Part shown: positions 1-8,545 of the stretch, piece after piece
Layout of the letters: every line of letters starts with the position of its first letter
How positions within the stretch are numbered: the stretch's first letter is position 1
Source: Asterionellopsis glacialis
Taxonomy: Eukaryota; Bacillariophyta; Plagiogrammaphyceae; Rhaphoneidales; Asterionellopsidaceae
Assembly: GCA_014885115.2 (NCBI GenBank)
Contig: WKLE02004422.1
Location: 936 to 15,004, forward strand
DNA: 14,069 nt
Reading direction: 5' to 3'
Made by a program: the position numbers and the translations under genes
The notes under the pieces: model-generated
Told to the model about the DNA's origin: nothing
The model's input: the letters and a program-made list of their open reading frames with translations, nothing else
The model's database searches: none

Positions 1-20
1 AATATTTTTAATTTTAAACA

Positions 21-1283
21 ATGGCCGACCAAGGAAAATCCGTGGGAAAACAGGAGGAAGTTGGTGCTGTCCGTCCAAGTGAGGCAAAAACTGGAAGTCG
101 ACGTTTCTTTCGTGGTATGTTTACTCCAGAGGAACGCAGTGCTCCATTTTGTAAGAGTTGGATGGCATCAAATACTTCATTTGTGGCTCCTCCTCCACTT
201 TCTTCTTCAACTAAAACAGAAGATGTTCAAACGATTAAGATGAAACGATACCGTTATGAAAGTTTTTTAAAAGATCGTTGGACGATGGCAATTGATTCCT
301 TAGTACGATCATGTCATAATGCTTCGGAAAGTCCCGATTTGAAACCGTCCAACATTTCATCCTTTATGGCCATGGAAGAAATGCTTTCAAAATGGTTCAA
401 AAATTTATTAGAACGTCATTCAGAAGATGCAAGAGCATATCACACTCTTGTTCATTTAGAAGAAATTTTTGGATACCTTGAATTACTATTACCATCAAAT
501 CCATCTCTTTGTACATTAGAAGAAAGTCAGATTGAGAACGAAAATGATAAGCCTGATACAAATCAAAATCGGAGACTGTTGTTACAAGAACATCGTCAAT
601 GTATAGTGGCATTTGCAACATTCTTTCATGATGCTATATATGATCCACGATCTGGTACAAATGAAGTAGATTCGGCAGAATTATTCCAAAAGTTTGTGAC
701 AGAACTTCTTTCACCCTTGATAGACGTGATATCAAAAGGCGATATTGGTGAAACGAAAACAACACCACATGACGACGATAGCAAGCATGAAAATCTTGTA
801 TCACCCTTAAAAAAACAAAAGAAAACGTCATCATCATCATTTGATGTTTTCAAAGAGAAGCTTCCCATTATAAGTAAAACTATTGTGGATACAGTAATTC
901 AAATTATCCATGCTACGAAATCTCATTCCGCAAAAGTTACGGAAGAAAAAGTGGAAATAATCGAATTAATAAATATTTTTCTAGATGCTGATTTGTCAGT
1001 TCTTGCTAAGACACCTGAAGCATATGATGCATATGCAGCACTTATACGACAAGAATATAACTTTGTCTCTAAAGATGAATATTGCCAAAAAAGAGCTGAG
1101 ATACTTGAAAAGTTGATTGATGGTACTACTACCTCGGAGGATGTAGCAACGACGGGTAGTGGGAATAGTAACGCCAGCTTGTTCCGATCTACAAAGATGA
1201 AAGATGAATTAGAACAACGGGCGATAGATAACTTACGACGAGAGATTGCAATATTGAGAAGCGGATCCATACCCGGACAATAA
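21..1283 (+). CDS. HD-superfamily metal-dependent phosphohydrolase-like protein (COG4339-type), 420 aa
   Basis: Single open frame from ATG at 21 to TAA at 1281-1283, with no intron needed. The order of motifs fits the predicted HD-superfamily phosphohydrolases once mislabelled as NMDA-receptor-like proteins. AYHTLVHL (about residues 139-146) supplies the first histidines and FFHDAIYDP (201-209) the HD pair. NEVDSA (214-219) follows, then HATKSH (297-302) and FLDADLSVL (320-328). The C-terminal part (AAYIRQEY-like segment at about 339-346, then LFRST and a NLRREI helix) also matches the family layout. Compared with the compact bacterial proteins it has a Ser/Lys-rich N-terminal extension of about 115 residues and a charged, low-complexity insert at about 240-275 between the HD motif and HATKSH. 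Family knowledge suggests a metal-dependent phosphohydrolase; the substrate is unknown. No signal peptide or membrane segment is evident. The gene converges with the C2 gene on the other strand, with 252 bp between stop codons. The true start could lie further left, outside the window. Confidence 0.85.
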   Translation: MADQGKSVGKQEEVGAVRPSEAKTGSRRFFRGMFTPEERSAPFCKSWMASNTSFVAPPPLSSSTKTEDVQTIKMKRYRYESFLKDRWTMAIDSLVRSCHNASESPDLKPSNISSFMAMEEMLSKWFKNLLERHSEDARAYHTLVHLEEIFGYLELLLPSNPSLCTLEESQIENENDKPDTNQNRRLLLQEHRQCIVAFATFFHDAIYDPRSGTNEVDSAELFQKFVTELLSPLIDVISKGDIGETKTTPHDDDSKHENLVSPLKKQKKTSSSSFDVFKEKLPIISKTIVDTVIQIIHATKSHSAKVTEEKVEIIELINIFLDADLSVLAKTPEAYDAYAALIRQEYNFVSKDEYCQKRAEILEKLIDGTTTSEDVATTGSGNSNASLFRSTKMKDELEQRAIDNLRREIAILRSGSIPGQ

Positions 1284-1535
1284 AGCAAAAAAAAAGGAAG
1301 AAATCAGATCAATAGTTGCATTCAAGACAGAAACTGTGGAGACAAAGTTTCGGAATTGAATCGTTTACTCTCTATCGGGGATGTCCTTTTTTGTCGAAAA
1401 GCATGTGGCACAAAAATTCATAATATAGGCTTACACAACCCAATAAGGTTTAAGTAAAGTAGCATTGGGAAAAGTAGATAAATTACTCACATCACGTTTG
1501 TGTTAAGTTGCTTACTACTACTAACATTCTCAATA

Positions 1536-1839
1536 TCATGTAGACAAAAGTAAAAGTTCTTGGACAGTAATGGCAGCATCTACAGCTTCCTTTTCCGCCA
1601 ACAGTGCTTCCCTTTCGGCTTTTTTCGTTTCCACGATTGAAGCATGTGCTGCCTCTGCTGCAGATTGTGATAATTTGTTCATAGCATACGATGATGATAA
1701 TGCATCGTGTGCTTCTTGTTTTAATTCATTCACTTTACATTTCATATCGACATAATTGATTAATTTTGCATGTTCCACTATAATTTGACCATTCGTATTA
1801 CCATTTGTTTGTAATCCTTTCACTATGTCATATGGTCTC

Positions 1840-1870
<31 letters not shown>

Positions 1871-4214
1871 GTAACATGGAATTGACACTTATCAATACTT
1901 GCCCAATGTATTCACGTTTCTCTTTTGGATCTTGGTCATATATTGTGATTCGTATCTTGCTATCAAGATTACCATGTGTTAAATCATTTAAATCCAAGGT
2001 AACAGTTTCCCATTGAGGATTTAGGTTATCACGAATAACTTTTGATTTGTAAATGACAGCACTATTCATGAAAGAGAGGACGAGGACAACGACGACAAAA
2101 CGATGAAACCGTCATGTGAGATAAGAACTCTGGAACGTCTTGGTACCCGGAAAGAAATAATATTTTGACTTATCGTACAACTTACCCATTATAACCATAC
2201 ACTTCAAAGAATGGATCTGATTTATTCGTTCCCCATCCAGGTATCAATCCATCCAAGTCTGGTAAGTCTTTACCGCGTAATTGAAATTCTATTGTACCTG
2301 TACACCCTTGTGTTTTCGATTTGACTTTTAAATCTTGTGCCAAATCTTGCTTTTCTTTTGCCAAACTTTGTATATCGGCAACTAATTTTGCAGCAGCTAA
2401 TGCCTTTTCCTGTCGTTGGTGGGATATAGTTTCTAATTGTGTCAAATATTTCTTGGCACGTTGTGCCATGGTAGCCTTCCATGCCGCAATTTCAATGTGT
2501 CCTTTACGTTCTAATACCTCCAAGGCTTCATTTGAGGCATTGTCCAACCCCATCAAATTGATAGATTCCACACTCAGTTTTCCTGTCAGCTTGGCCTTTC
2601 GTGTCACATCAAAAAGATGATGATGGCGATCTTTACTGTTGTTCTTTTTCTTGTTATGGTTACTATTCTTACTTTTGGTGATTAATTCTTGGAGAGTGGT
2701 GGTTACAACACCAATCAATTCCATTTTCCTCCTTTTTTGTGGAGCAGCGGCGCAAGATGGATCATTATTGTTTTCCGTTATTAAATCTTCATCCATAATG
2801 ACAATTTGAATAGGAGCATTCATGAAATCATCATCCGTACTGGATACTAATTCATTTAATGGAATCTGACTTGATTCGTTCCATTTTGGATTCAAATCAT
2901 TATCTATCACTTCCGATGTGTAGATTGTAATACTGTGTAGTGTGTATACAAACACAAACAGAATAAAAACACACCACAAATAAAACATAAACAAAAAATT
3001 CATGTGAGCGAGTGAGAAATTCTAGAGTAGTATGATGGACAATACGTATGTAAATTAAGGACGGCACAAGACACTATGTAATACAATACACTACGTACCC
3101 TTGATTATTTTTTATTTCATAAAATGGATCTGATTTATCGATAGATAATTTACCAAATTTTCCATCTAAATTTTCAAGTTGTGAACCATGGAGTTTCAGT
3201 TGGAAGGATCCTGTTATACTTTTTTCTTCCATGTGTACGGCAATTCTATGGTAATTAAAATATCAATGAAAGGAAAAAGAAAGACAAAAGAAGAGGAACG
3301 CATGTTTTGTGAGATTCCTAATTATTAGTAAAAGATCTTGTGGTGCACACATACAGTATATGGACTTCAGTAGAGCATGATGACACACGGATTCCAAGGA
3401 TAGTACTGTATGTACTAATCTAAATCATCATCTAATCTCGTCTACAGTACTAGAGTAGAGTGTACAGCATAGTTTACACCACAGTACTTACATGATTCCT
3501 TTTTGTTGTCTTCCTTCAGATGTGAGTATTGATGTTTGCTGTTGTTTGCTATCTTTTGCTGTTGTATTTGTCGTCATGATTGCAGTAGTAGCAATAGAAT
3601 GATGCGGAATCGTATTCCATATATCCATTAGACGAAATGTTTGAGTTGCAATTTTTTCGCTACGGCTAGTATGATGATTCTTTGTTGTTGCTGCTATTGT
3701 TGTATTTGTATGTTTGTAAATTGAAATAGTGATACGTTCTACTGCTGCATGGTTCGTGTGAACGTTGTCGTCATCGGCCTCTTCCTCTGAAGAAGGATTC
3801 CAATCAAAAATAATTGCTTTAGTCCATGTAGGATTTTGAGTATTGTAGTCGCTGCAATGTTGTAGATTTGGTACAAATCATGATGTAGCAGAGAGCAATG
3901 CATAGATTTAGGTTGAGACGACAAAAAATGAATGGTGTGTAATTGGCGATTTCATGACATGTATAGATAGACCTGACAGTACCGTACGCTATCACCAGTA
4001 CTCTTCAGCCATCAAAATAATGCAAGACTTACATATTTGTTTGTCCAAGAAGGTTGTTTTTGTTTGTTGTTTCGTCGTTATTGTCGTCATCGTCTACATC
4101 ATTATCGTTATCGTCGTCATTACGAGTGACTGTGGCAAAATAATTACCCAGAGTCAAAGTCGATGATGCAGTACTAGATACTTCTTTGGCACAAATGGAT
4201 AAACTTATTTTCAT
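1536..4214 (-). CDS. Multi-C2-domain coiled-coil protein, paralog 1 (five exons, 653 aa)
   Basis: Exons on the minus strand: 4214-4033, 3851-3492, 3245-3099, 2932-2186 and 2061-1536 (182, 360, 147, 747 and 526 nt; 1962 nt in all). Donors are GTAAGT or GTACGT, acceptors are AG, and every intron is phase 2. Residues 1 to about 180 form a degenerate N-terminal C2 unit (MKISLSICAK, then NPTWTKAIIFD) with an Asp/Asn-rich insert at about 32-52. Copine-like C2-A starts near residue 190 (SQLENLDG, KSDPFYEI, exon junction, NDLNPKW, loop MDED). A coiled coil covers about 342-439. C2-B starts at about 440 (GKDLPDLDG, KSDPFFEVYG, NLNPQW, loop YDQD) and a final coil runs from about 580 to 650. Ten serines (about 544-553) come from a TCA repeat. 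C2-A carries a basic, Asn-rich insert after the loop-3 aspartates that the plus-strand paralog lacks. Start chosen because it aligns with the paralog's MKVSLAISAK; an in-frame ATG 71 codons upstream is disfavoured. Function is inferred as phospholipid or membrane binding, possibly Ca2+-dependent. No von Willebrand A domain is present, so it is not a full copine. Confidence 0.82.
1839..1868 (-). repeat. TCA/TGA trinucleotide microsatellite coding for poly-Ser
   Basis: Nine TGA units on the plus strand preceded by one CGA, read on the minus strand as ten serine codons in exon 5 of C2 paralog 1. It lies in C2-B just after the VSVN strand. The plus-strand paralog has an ordinary Lys/Arg/Asp stretch of similar length there. 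Tract length is likely to vary between alleles. Confidence 0.9.
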
Positions 4215-4699
4215 ACTCTGATGTAATTGATAAAAGATTGTCTGTAGGTGAGGGGAAAGAGAGATGGATATCGATTGTAATATAAAATGATAAGATGGTT
4301 TGTTCGTTGTATAGAGAATTCGCGAAGAACACACGAAAAATTTGTATGGAGTGCAAGTTGTAGCCCTGTACGATTGAAAATGGGAACTGCACAGGTAGGA
4401 CACCAACAGACAGGACTGACCGACCAACCTAACACTCTAGACTACATACGACTAAAACTATTGGGTAAGCCGGGAGTCGGATCTGCACTCCAAGATCTGG
4501 ATTCGCGGTTCGTAGGCTAAATCTCCCCCTCAGTCAGTGTTATGTAATATGGATTATGATTCATAATTTGAATATTTTTACAAATTCAACTTTTTAACAT
4601 GAAATATGTAAGAATAAATATTTTCAATTACGAAAGAACCATTTCATTAAACCTAATACTATTTGATAGTTTTGCCATTATTTATTTGCCTGGTTAGTA

Positions 4700-5300
4700 G
4701 CTAGAGTACCTGTGTGACGACCAGGCGTCCATAGCGACTGCCCAACTGACCCCCAAGTCAATTAACCATGACAGACGGCACGTGCTTTCTTGACGACAGC
4801 CAGAAGCTACCATCACTAGCTTTCAGCAGGTAGACTACCTGGTACTAGAGGATAGGACCTCTAGCAGTACCAGGTACCCGTAGAGAGAGAACTTCTAGAG
4901 AGGACTAGCTAGGTACTCTAGAGGAATAGGACCTACCAGTGCAAGGTTGAAGCCATCCTTCGCCTCATATGACCTTAGGACTGCTTAGATTAGTTTTCTT
5001 AATTAAAGAAGTAATACCAAAATGTCTAGGACTGACTTTTCCAGTTAAAAAACCAACGAGGTACAGTACTGTGCCTGGTGGCCCAATATTAGTACCTGGG
5101 TAGCATTAAGATTGAAATTTTTCTTAGACTACCTTACCAGGTACAACGTAGCTGGTACCTGGGGTACCTGCATACCTGTACCAGGTAAGGTTACAATACT
5201 GACTGTCTGTACCAGGTACCAGTTGCTTTTACATTGTCCGTTCTACACGAAGTATTGATGGTACTTCATGTAGAAGGTATAATCTGTACCAGGTACCCAT
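4700..5300. repeat. Dispersed TACCAGGTA / GGTACCTGG motif cluster
   Basis: Copies of a short, near-palindromic motif recur at irregular spacing: TACCTGGTA at 4836, GTACCAGGTAC at 4867, AGTACCTGGG at 5091, TACCAGGTAC at 5135, GGTACCTGGGG near 5154, GGTACC at 5163, TGTACCAGGTAA near 5178, GTACCAGGTACC at 5209 and GTACCAGGTACCC at 5286, plus weaker forms. A related direct repeat, CTAGAGGATAGGACCT near 4845 and the same with one extra A near 4918, lies inside the cluster. Single related words occur elsewhere (intron 4 of the plus gene near 7626, and near 10350). Irregular spacing and no conserved spacer length rule out a CRISPR. It could be a transcription-factor site array, a degenerate satellite or a foldback element. 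Confidence 0.75.
5241..5275. other. 14-bp stem, 7-nt loop inverted repeat
   Basis: TTCTACACGAAGTA (5241-5254) faces TACTTCATGTAGAA (5262-5275) across a 7-nt loop. Thirteen of 14 positions pair. The exception is C-A in plus-strand RNA but would be a G-U wobble in minus-strand RNA. It lies within the motif cluster between the divergent genes, so a role as an RNA hairpin, a cruciform or a mini-element arm is possible. There is no T-run to suggest a terminator. Confidence 0.7.
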
Positions 5301-5615
5301 GATATATTTGGCCGAAAGCGAACCTTCTTGTAGTACTTAATATCTTTTGCACGATCCAATCACGAAGCCTGCGACGCCGATCCCGAGTGAGAACAAAAAA
5401 AAGATATCATGCACGAGAGTCCTGTGCATTCATTCTCTCGATTCGTTTCGTAGTTTTCGCAATCTTTCGCTCCAGTACTTCTTGATATTCCCCTTCCATC
5501 ACTAGAGAGGGTACAATCGCAAACGGTCTGAATCGCACACGTAGTGAAGAATCTCATTTACGAGTATCATCCAAAGTTCTCTCTATTTCTATCTTACTCA
5601 ATCTACACCATCACC

Positions 5616-8225
5616 ATGAAAGTTAGTCTTGCTATCAGTGCCAAATCGTTACCTAGCGGTGCGGGTGAATACTATGCTGTCGTGACTCGTAATGAAGAAG
5701 AAATTGGTAAAACCAACATGTAAGTTCGTTCTTGTTGTTTTTGGTTTTTAAAGAAAAGAGATCGAATTAGAATACTTCAATGTAATGGAAAAGTCTCTTG
5801 CTGTTCTTTTTGTGATTTTATTTTGATTTTTTCATCCTTTCACTGTACGATACTGTACTGTACTCGTACGTCTACTCACAATCACACCGTGACAACGACT
5901 CTGTGTCTAATTTTTATGTTGCATTGCGACTGTCATTCGCTCACTCTCTCTCTCTCTCTCTCTCTCTTTATCGCTAGTGCACATGATACAGCTAATCCTA
6001 CATGGACTAAATCCATTGTCTTTGATTGTGAGGATAATGGTGAAGAATCTGCTACTCCATCTGGAAGTATTTCAGTTCAAATTTGTAATGTGACCACAAA
6101 TGAAGCAAGTGAAATAGAAACATTTGAACTTTCCGAAATTTGGAATTCATCCAACAAAGCAATTGCAAAAGCAATGACTGGTGAAAGTGCTACTGTGAAA
6201 GAAGGTGGATCTGGAGTGTAAGTTCACACAAGACAGAGAGAAGAAAAAAAAACCTCCACGTCTGAGATATTAGAAACTGTATCCTGATTTCAGTTCTAGG
6301 TTTGATGAAGTCACAAAACAAGTACTGTATATGGCGATGATTCCTCCTCACTCCATCCCTTTTTGTTCCAAACCTTTTTACTTCTATATGTTTTACATTT
6401 ATCGTTGATGGATGATCTTGGACACAATTGTACAGAATTGCGGTACATGTGGAAGAACAAGTTGTGACAGGATCCTTGAAATTACAAATTCATGGAAATC
6501 AATTAGAAAATTTAGATGGTAGATTTGGTAGAATTGCTGTACGTAAATCAGATCCATTTTATGAAATTAAAAATAAGCAAGGGTACGTATCATGTGCATT
6601 TTACTTTAATACGTGGATGAATGAATGTATTGTTGAGGATTCGGTTCTGTGTTGTGTGCGTGTGACAGAGATGTTTATTCAAAGGTTGTCTTATGATGCA
6701 AGTGTATGTGATATATTGTTGTTCTGCTCCCAACAGAATCAACAGGCACAGCCAGACATACCATACATTTGCTTTGGGTATTGAATATCTTGTCATATTG
6801 ATTGACGTCTGTGCATCTTACAACACTCACCGTTTGTTTGTTCGTTTTTTCCTTCCTTGTGACACACACACGCATATATAGTGAAACATTGTACAAATCT
6901 GAAGTTGTCAATAATGATTTAAATCCTGAATGGGAAGAAACTAATGATATTGATATTAATATGGTATGTGGAGGTAATTTTCAAGAACCCGTTCAATTCA
7001 TTGTGATGGATCAAGATGATACAAATAACGAATTGATGGGTGTCGCATCCACCACCGTGGAAGAATTGCTACACGGGAATCGTGTTTTGTATTTGAAGAA
7101 AAATGATGAAGTATGTGGACAATTATTGATTGATTCTGTTGGATTGTATAATACAGACAATGCATCATCAGATGCTTTGCAACACTTGGAAGATGTATCT
7201 CAAGTTGTACTACAACAATGTCAATTAGATATTGCCAAGGGTATTGCAGAATCTAAAGCCTTGGCAGCACAACGTGCCAAAGAACATGCAAGTGAACTTG
7301 AAGAAATTGCAGAGCAAGCACAACAGAAATCCAATGATGCTGCAGAAGAATTGGTTACCATTGAACGCAAAGTCGAAGAATTAAAGAAGATTGCACAAGA
7401 GGCGAAAGAATTATCTAAAACGCAGCGTTGTTCCGGGACACTGCAACTTGTCCTATCAGGTAAAGATTTACCAGACACAGATGGATGGAGGAATAAAACA
7501 GACCCATACTTTGAAGTTTATGGTGCCAAAGGGTAAGCGCTTTTTTCTTTCTCGTTCATATGGTGTACATGTACTGTGCAATAAATCATTCAAGAAAAGT
7601 ATTAGGAGAAAGTCTCATATACAGTATACCTGGTACTCTCTCACACACACTCACTCACTCACTCACAATGATTGTTTCGCTTTCTTCTTGTGGTTTACTG
7701 CACAACTATTACAGGGACGTCGTTTACAAATCGGAAGTGATTGAAAATTCTATGGATCCTGAATGGGAAATGGCTGATGTAGATATGAATGCCTTGACCA
7801 ATGGCAATCTTGACATGAAGATACGAATTACCTTTAGTGATAGTGATGAAGATGAGAAAAAAGATTACCTTGGTCAAATCTTGGTAAGTGTCAATGATAT
7901 TGTAAAGCGACAAGAAGATGGTGTAACCACGCCCTACAACATAACCAAGGGTATGCATAGTGATGGACTAGGACAAATTCAAGTTCAGGATGTAAAATTA
8001 ATTGATTTTGTAGATTTACGTGAAAAAGCAAAACAATTGAAAGATGAAGCAGAAGATGTTCGTATGTCGTCCTATGAAAAGGCACGAGTATCAAAAGCAG
8101 TTGCAGAAGAAGCGCAAGTGGCAATGATTGAAGCTAAAAAGGCACAACAAGATGCGATGGTAGCAGAAGAAGTAGCAGAAGAAGCATCGAAAAGAGTTGA
8201 AGAACTCATGGCTTCTATGGAATAA
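5616..8225 (+). CDS. Multi-C2-domain coiled-coil protein, paralog 2 (five exons, 550 aa)
   Basis: Exons: 5616-5719, 5978-6217, 6436-6582, 6882-7532 and 7715-8225 (104, 240, 147, 651 and 511 nt; 1653 nt in all). All introns (258, 218, 299 and 182 nt) are phase 2, with GTAAGT, GTACGT or GTAAGC donors and AG acceptors. Residues 1 to about 115 are a degenerate C2 (MKVSLAISAK, NPTWTKSIVFD) lacking the usual loop aspartates. C2-A is at about 122-250 (NQLENLDG, KSDPFYEI, NDLNPEW, loop MDQDD). An Ala/Glu/Lys/Gln-rich coil covers about 253-350. C2-B spans about 350-465 (GKDLPDTDG, KTDPYFEVYG, SMDPEW, loop SDSDEDEKKDYLG, which keeps the expected acidic Ca2+ ligands). A terminal coil of about 80 residues ends at TAA 8223-8225. 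The start is the first ATG of an uninterrupted aligned reading frame, preceded by TCACC. Exon 3 has the same length (147 nt) as exon 3 of the minus-strand paralog and encodes about 33 identical residues of 49. Likely a lipid-binding scaffold; the partner is unknown. It is shorter and has fewer low-complexity inserts than paralog 1. Confidence 0.85.
5943..5967 (+). repeat. (TC)n microsatellite in the polypyrimidine tract of intron 1
   Basis: An uninterrupted TC dinucleotide run lies just upstream of the exon-2 acceptor (AG at 5976-5977) of C2 paralog 2. It probably serves as the pyrimidine tract for splicing. Other simple-sequence runs of CA and CACT type lie near the ends of introns 3 and 4. 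Confidence 0.8.
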
Positions 8226-8545
8226 TTTACAAAGAAGATATATATATTGTGAATGTAGACAGGTATGATGATACAACTGCATTGTGATGATGTGATAGCA
8301 TCGTGATACTCTAAATACTTCTTAGGATTGAAACAACTTTCGATTAAGTATTCGTTTTCTCATTTGTGCATCCTTTCAAAAATCTCTGAACTTCGGTTTT
8401 TTTTCATCAAGATTTTATGTATTATGTAATTTTTCATATTTATCGTCGTCCAACACGATGTGCTTTTAATCCTTTCGTAACTCTTCCAGATCCAGTATGC
8501 TATCATGCCTGATGCATGTTATTCGGTCTTGCGTGTCCTTTTTTT
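8226..8545. other. Intergenic region between convergent genes
   Basis: This 320-bp AT-rich stretch holds the 3' ends of C2 paralog 2 and of the transporter on the other strand. I see poly-T/poly-A runs but no gene, RNA or clear repeat. Confidence 0.7.

Larger units (their letters stand above)
4215..5615. promoter_or_regulatory. Divergent intergenic region, putative bidirectional promoter of the two C2 paralogs
   Basis: This 1.4-kb stretch separates the start codons of two head-to-head paralogs, so both promoters and 5' leaders must lie here. No convincing gene is present. Part nearest the minus gene (about 4215-4430) is probably its leader. About 4440-4520 is a more GC-rich patch of unknown origin and 4540-4690 is very AT-rich. 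About 4700-5300 is filled with the TACCAGGTA motif family. About 5340-5615 is probably the leader of the plus gene, ending TCACC before the ATG at 5616. Short open frames here (for example 5360-5557 on the minus strand) show no protein-like features. No TATA box or initiator is called. Confidence 0.55.

Noticed and set aside
923..1288. Minus-strand 121-codon open frame opposite the HD gene
   Set aside because: Antisense shadow of a clear coding region with conserved family motifs on the plus strand.
1536..4214. Full copine annotation for the C2 paralogs
   Set aside because: C2 signatures resemble copines but no von Willebrand A domain follows, and coiled coils occupy its place.
4215..4427. 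In-frame 71-codon upstream extension of C2 paralog 1
   Set aside because: The paralog's protein starts exactly at the aligned MK(I/V)SL position, and the extra segment has no counterpart there and looks like leader sequence.
4465..4520. Possible tRNA or SINE head around GGTTCG
   Set aside because: Acceptor, anticodon and T-arm stems do not form at the right spacing.
4700..5300. CRISPR-like repeat array
   Set aside because: The repeated word is short and palindromic with irregular spacing and no spacers of equal length, and the window is eukaryotic.
5360..5557. Minus-strand 65-codon open frame in the divergent spacer
   Set aside because: No recognisable motif and it overlaps the probable 5' leader of the plus-strand gene; likely chance.
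7560..7714. Coding extension upstream of exon 5 of C2 paralog 2
   Set aside because: It is read-through of intron 4; the paralog has a splice junction at the matching codon and the segment is CT/CA repeat.
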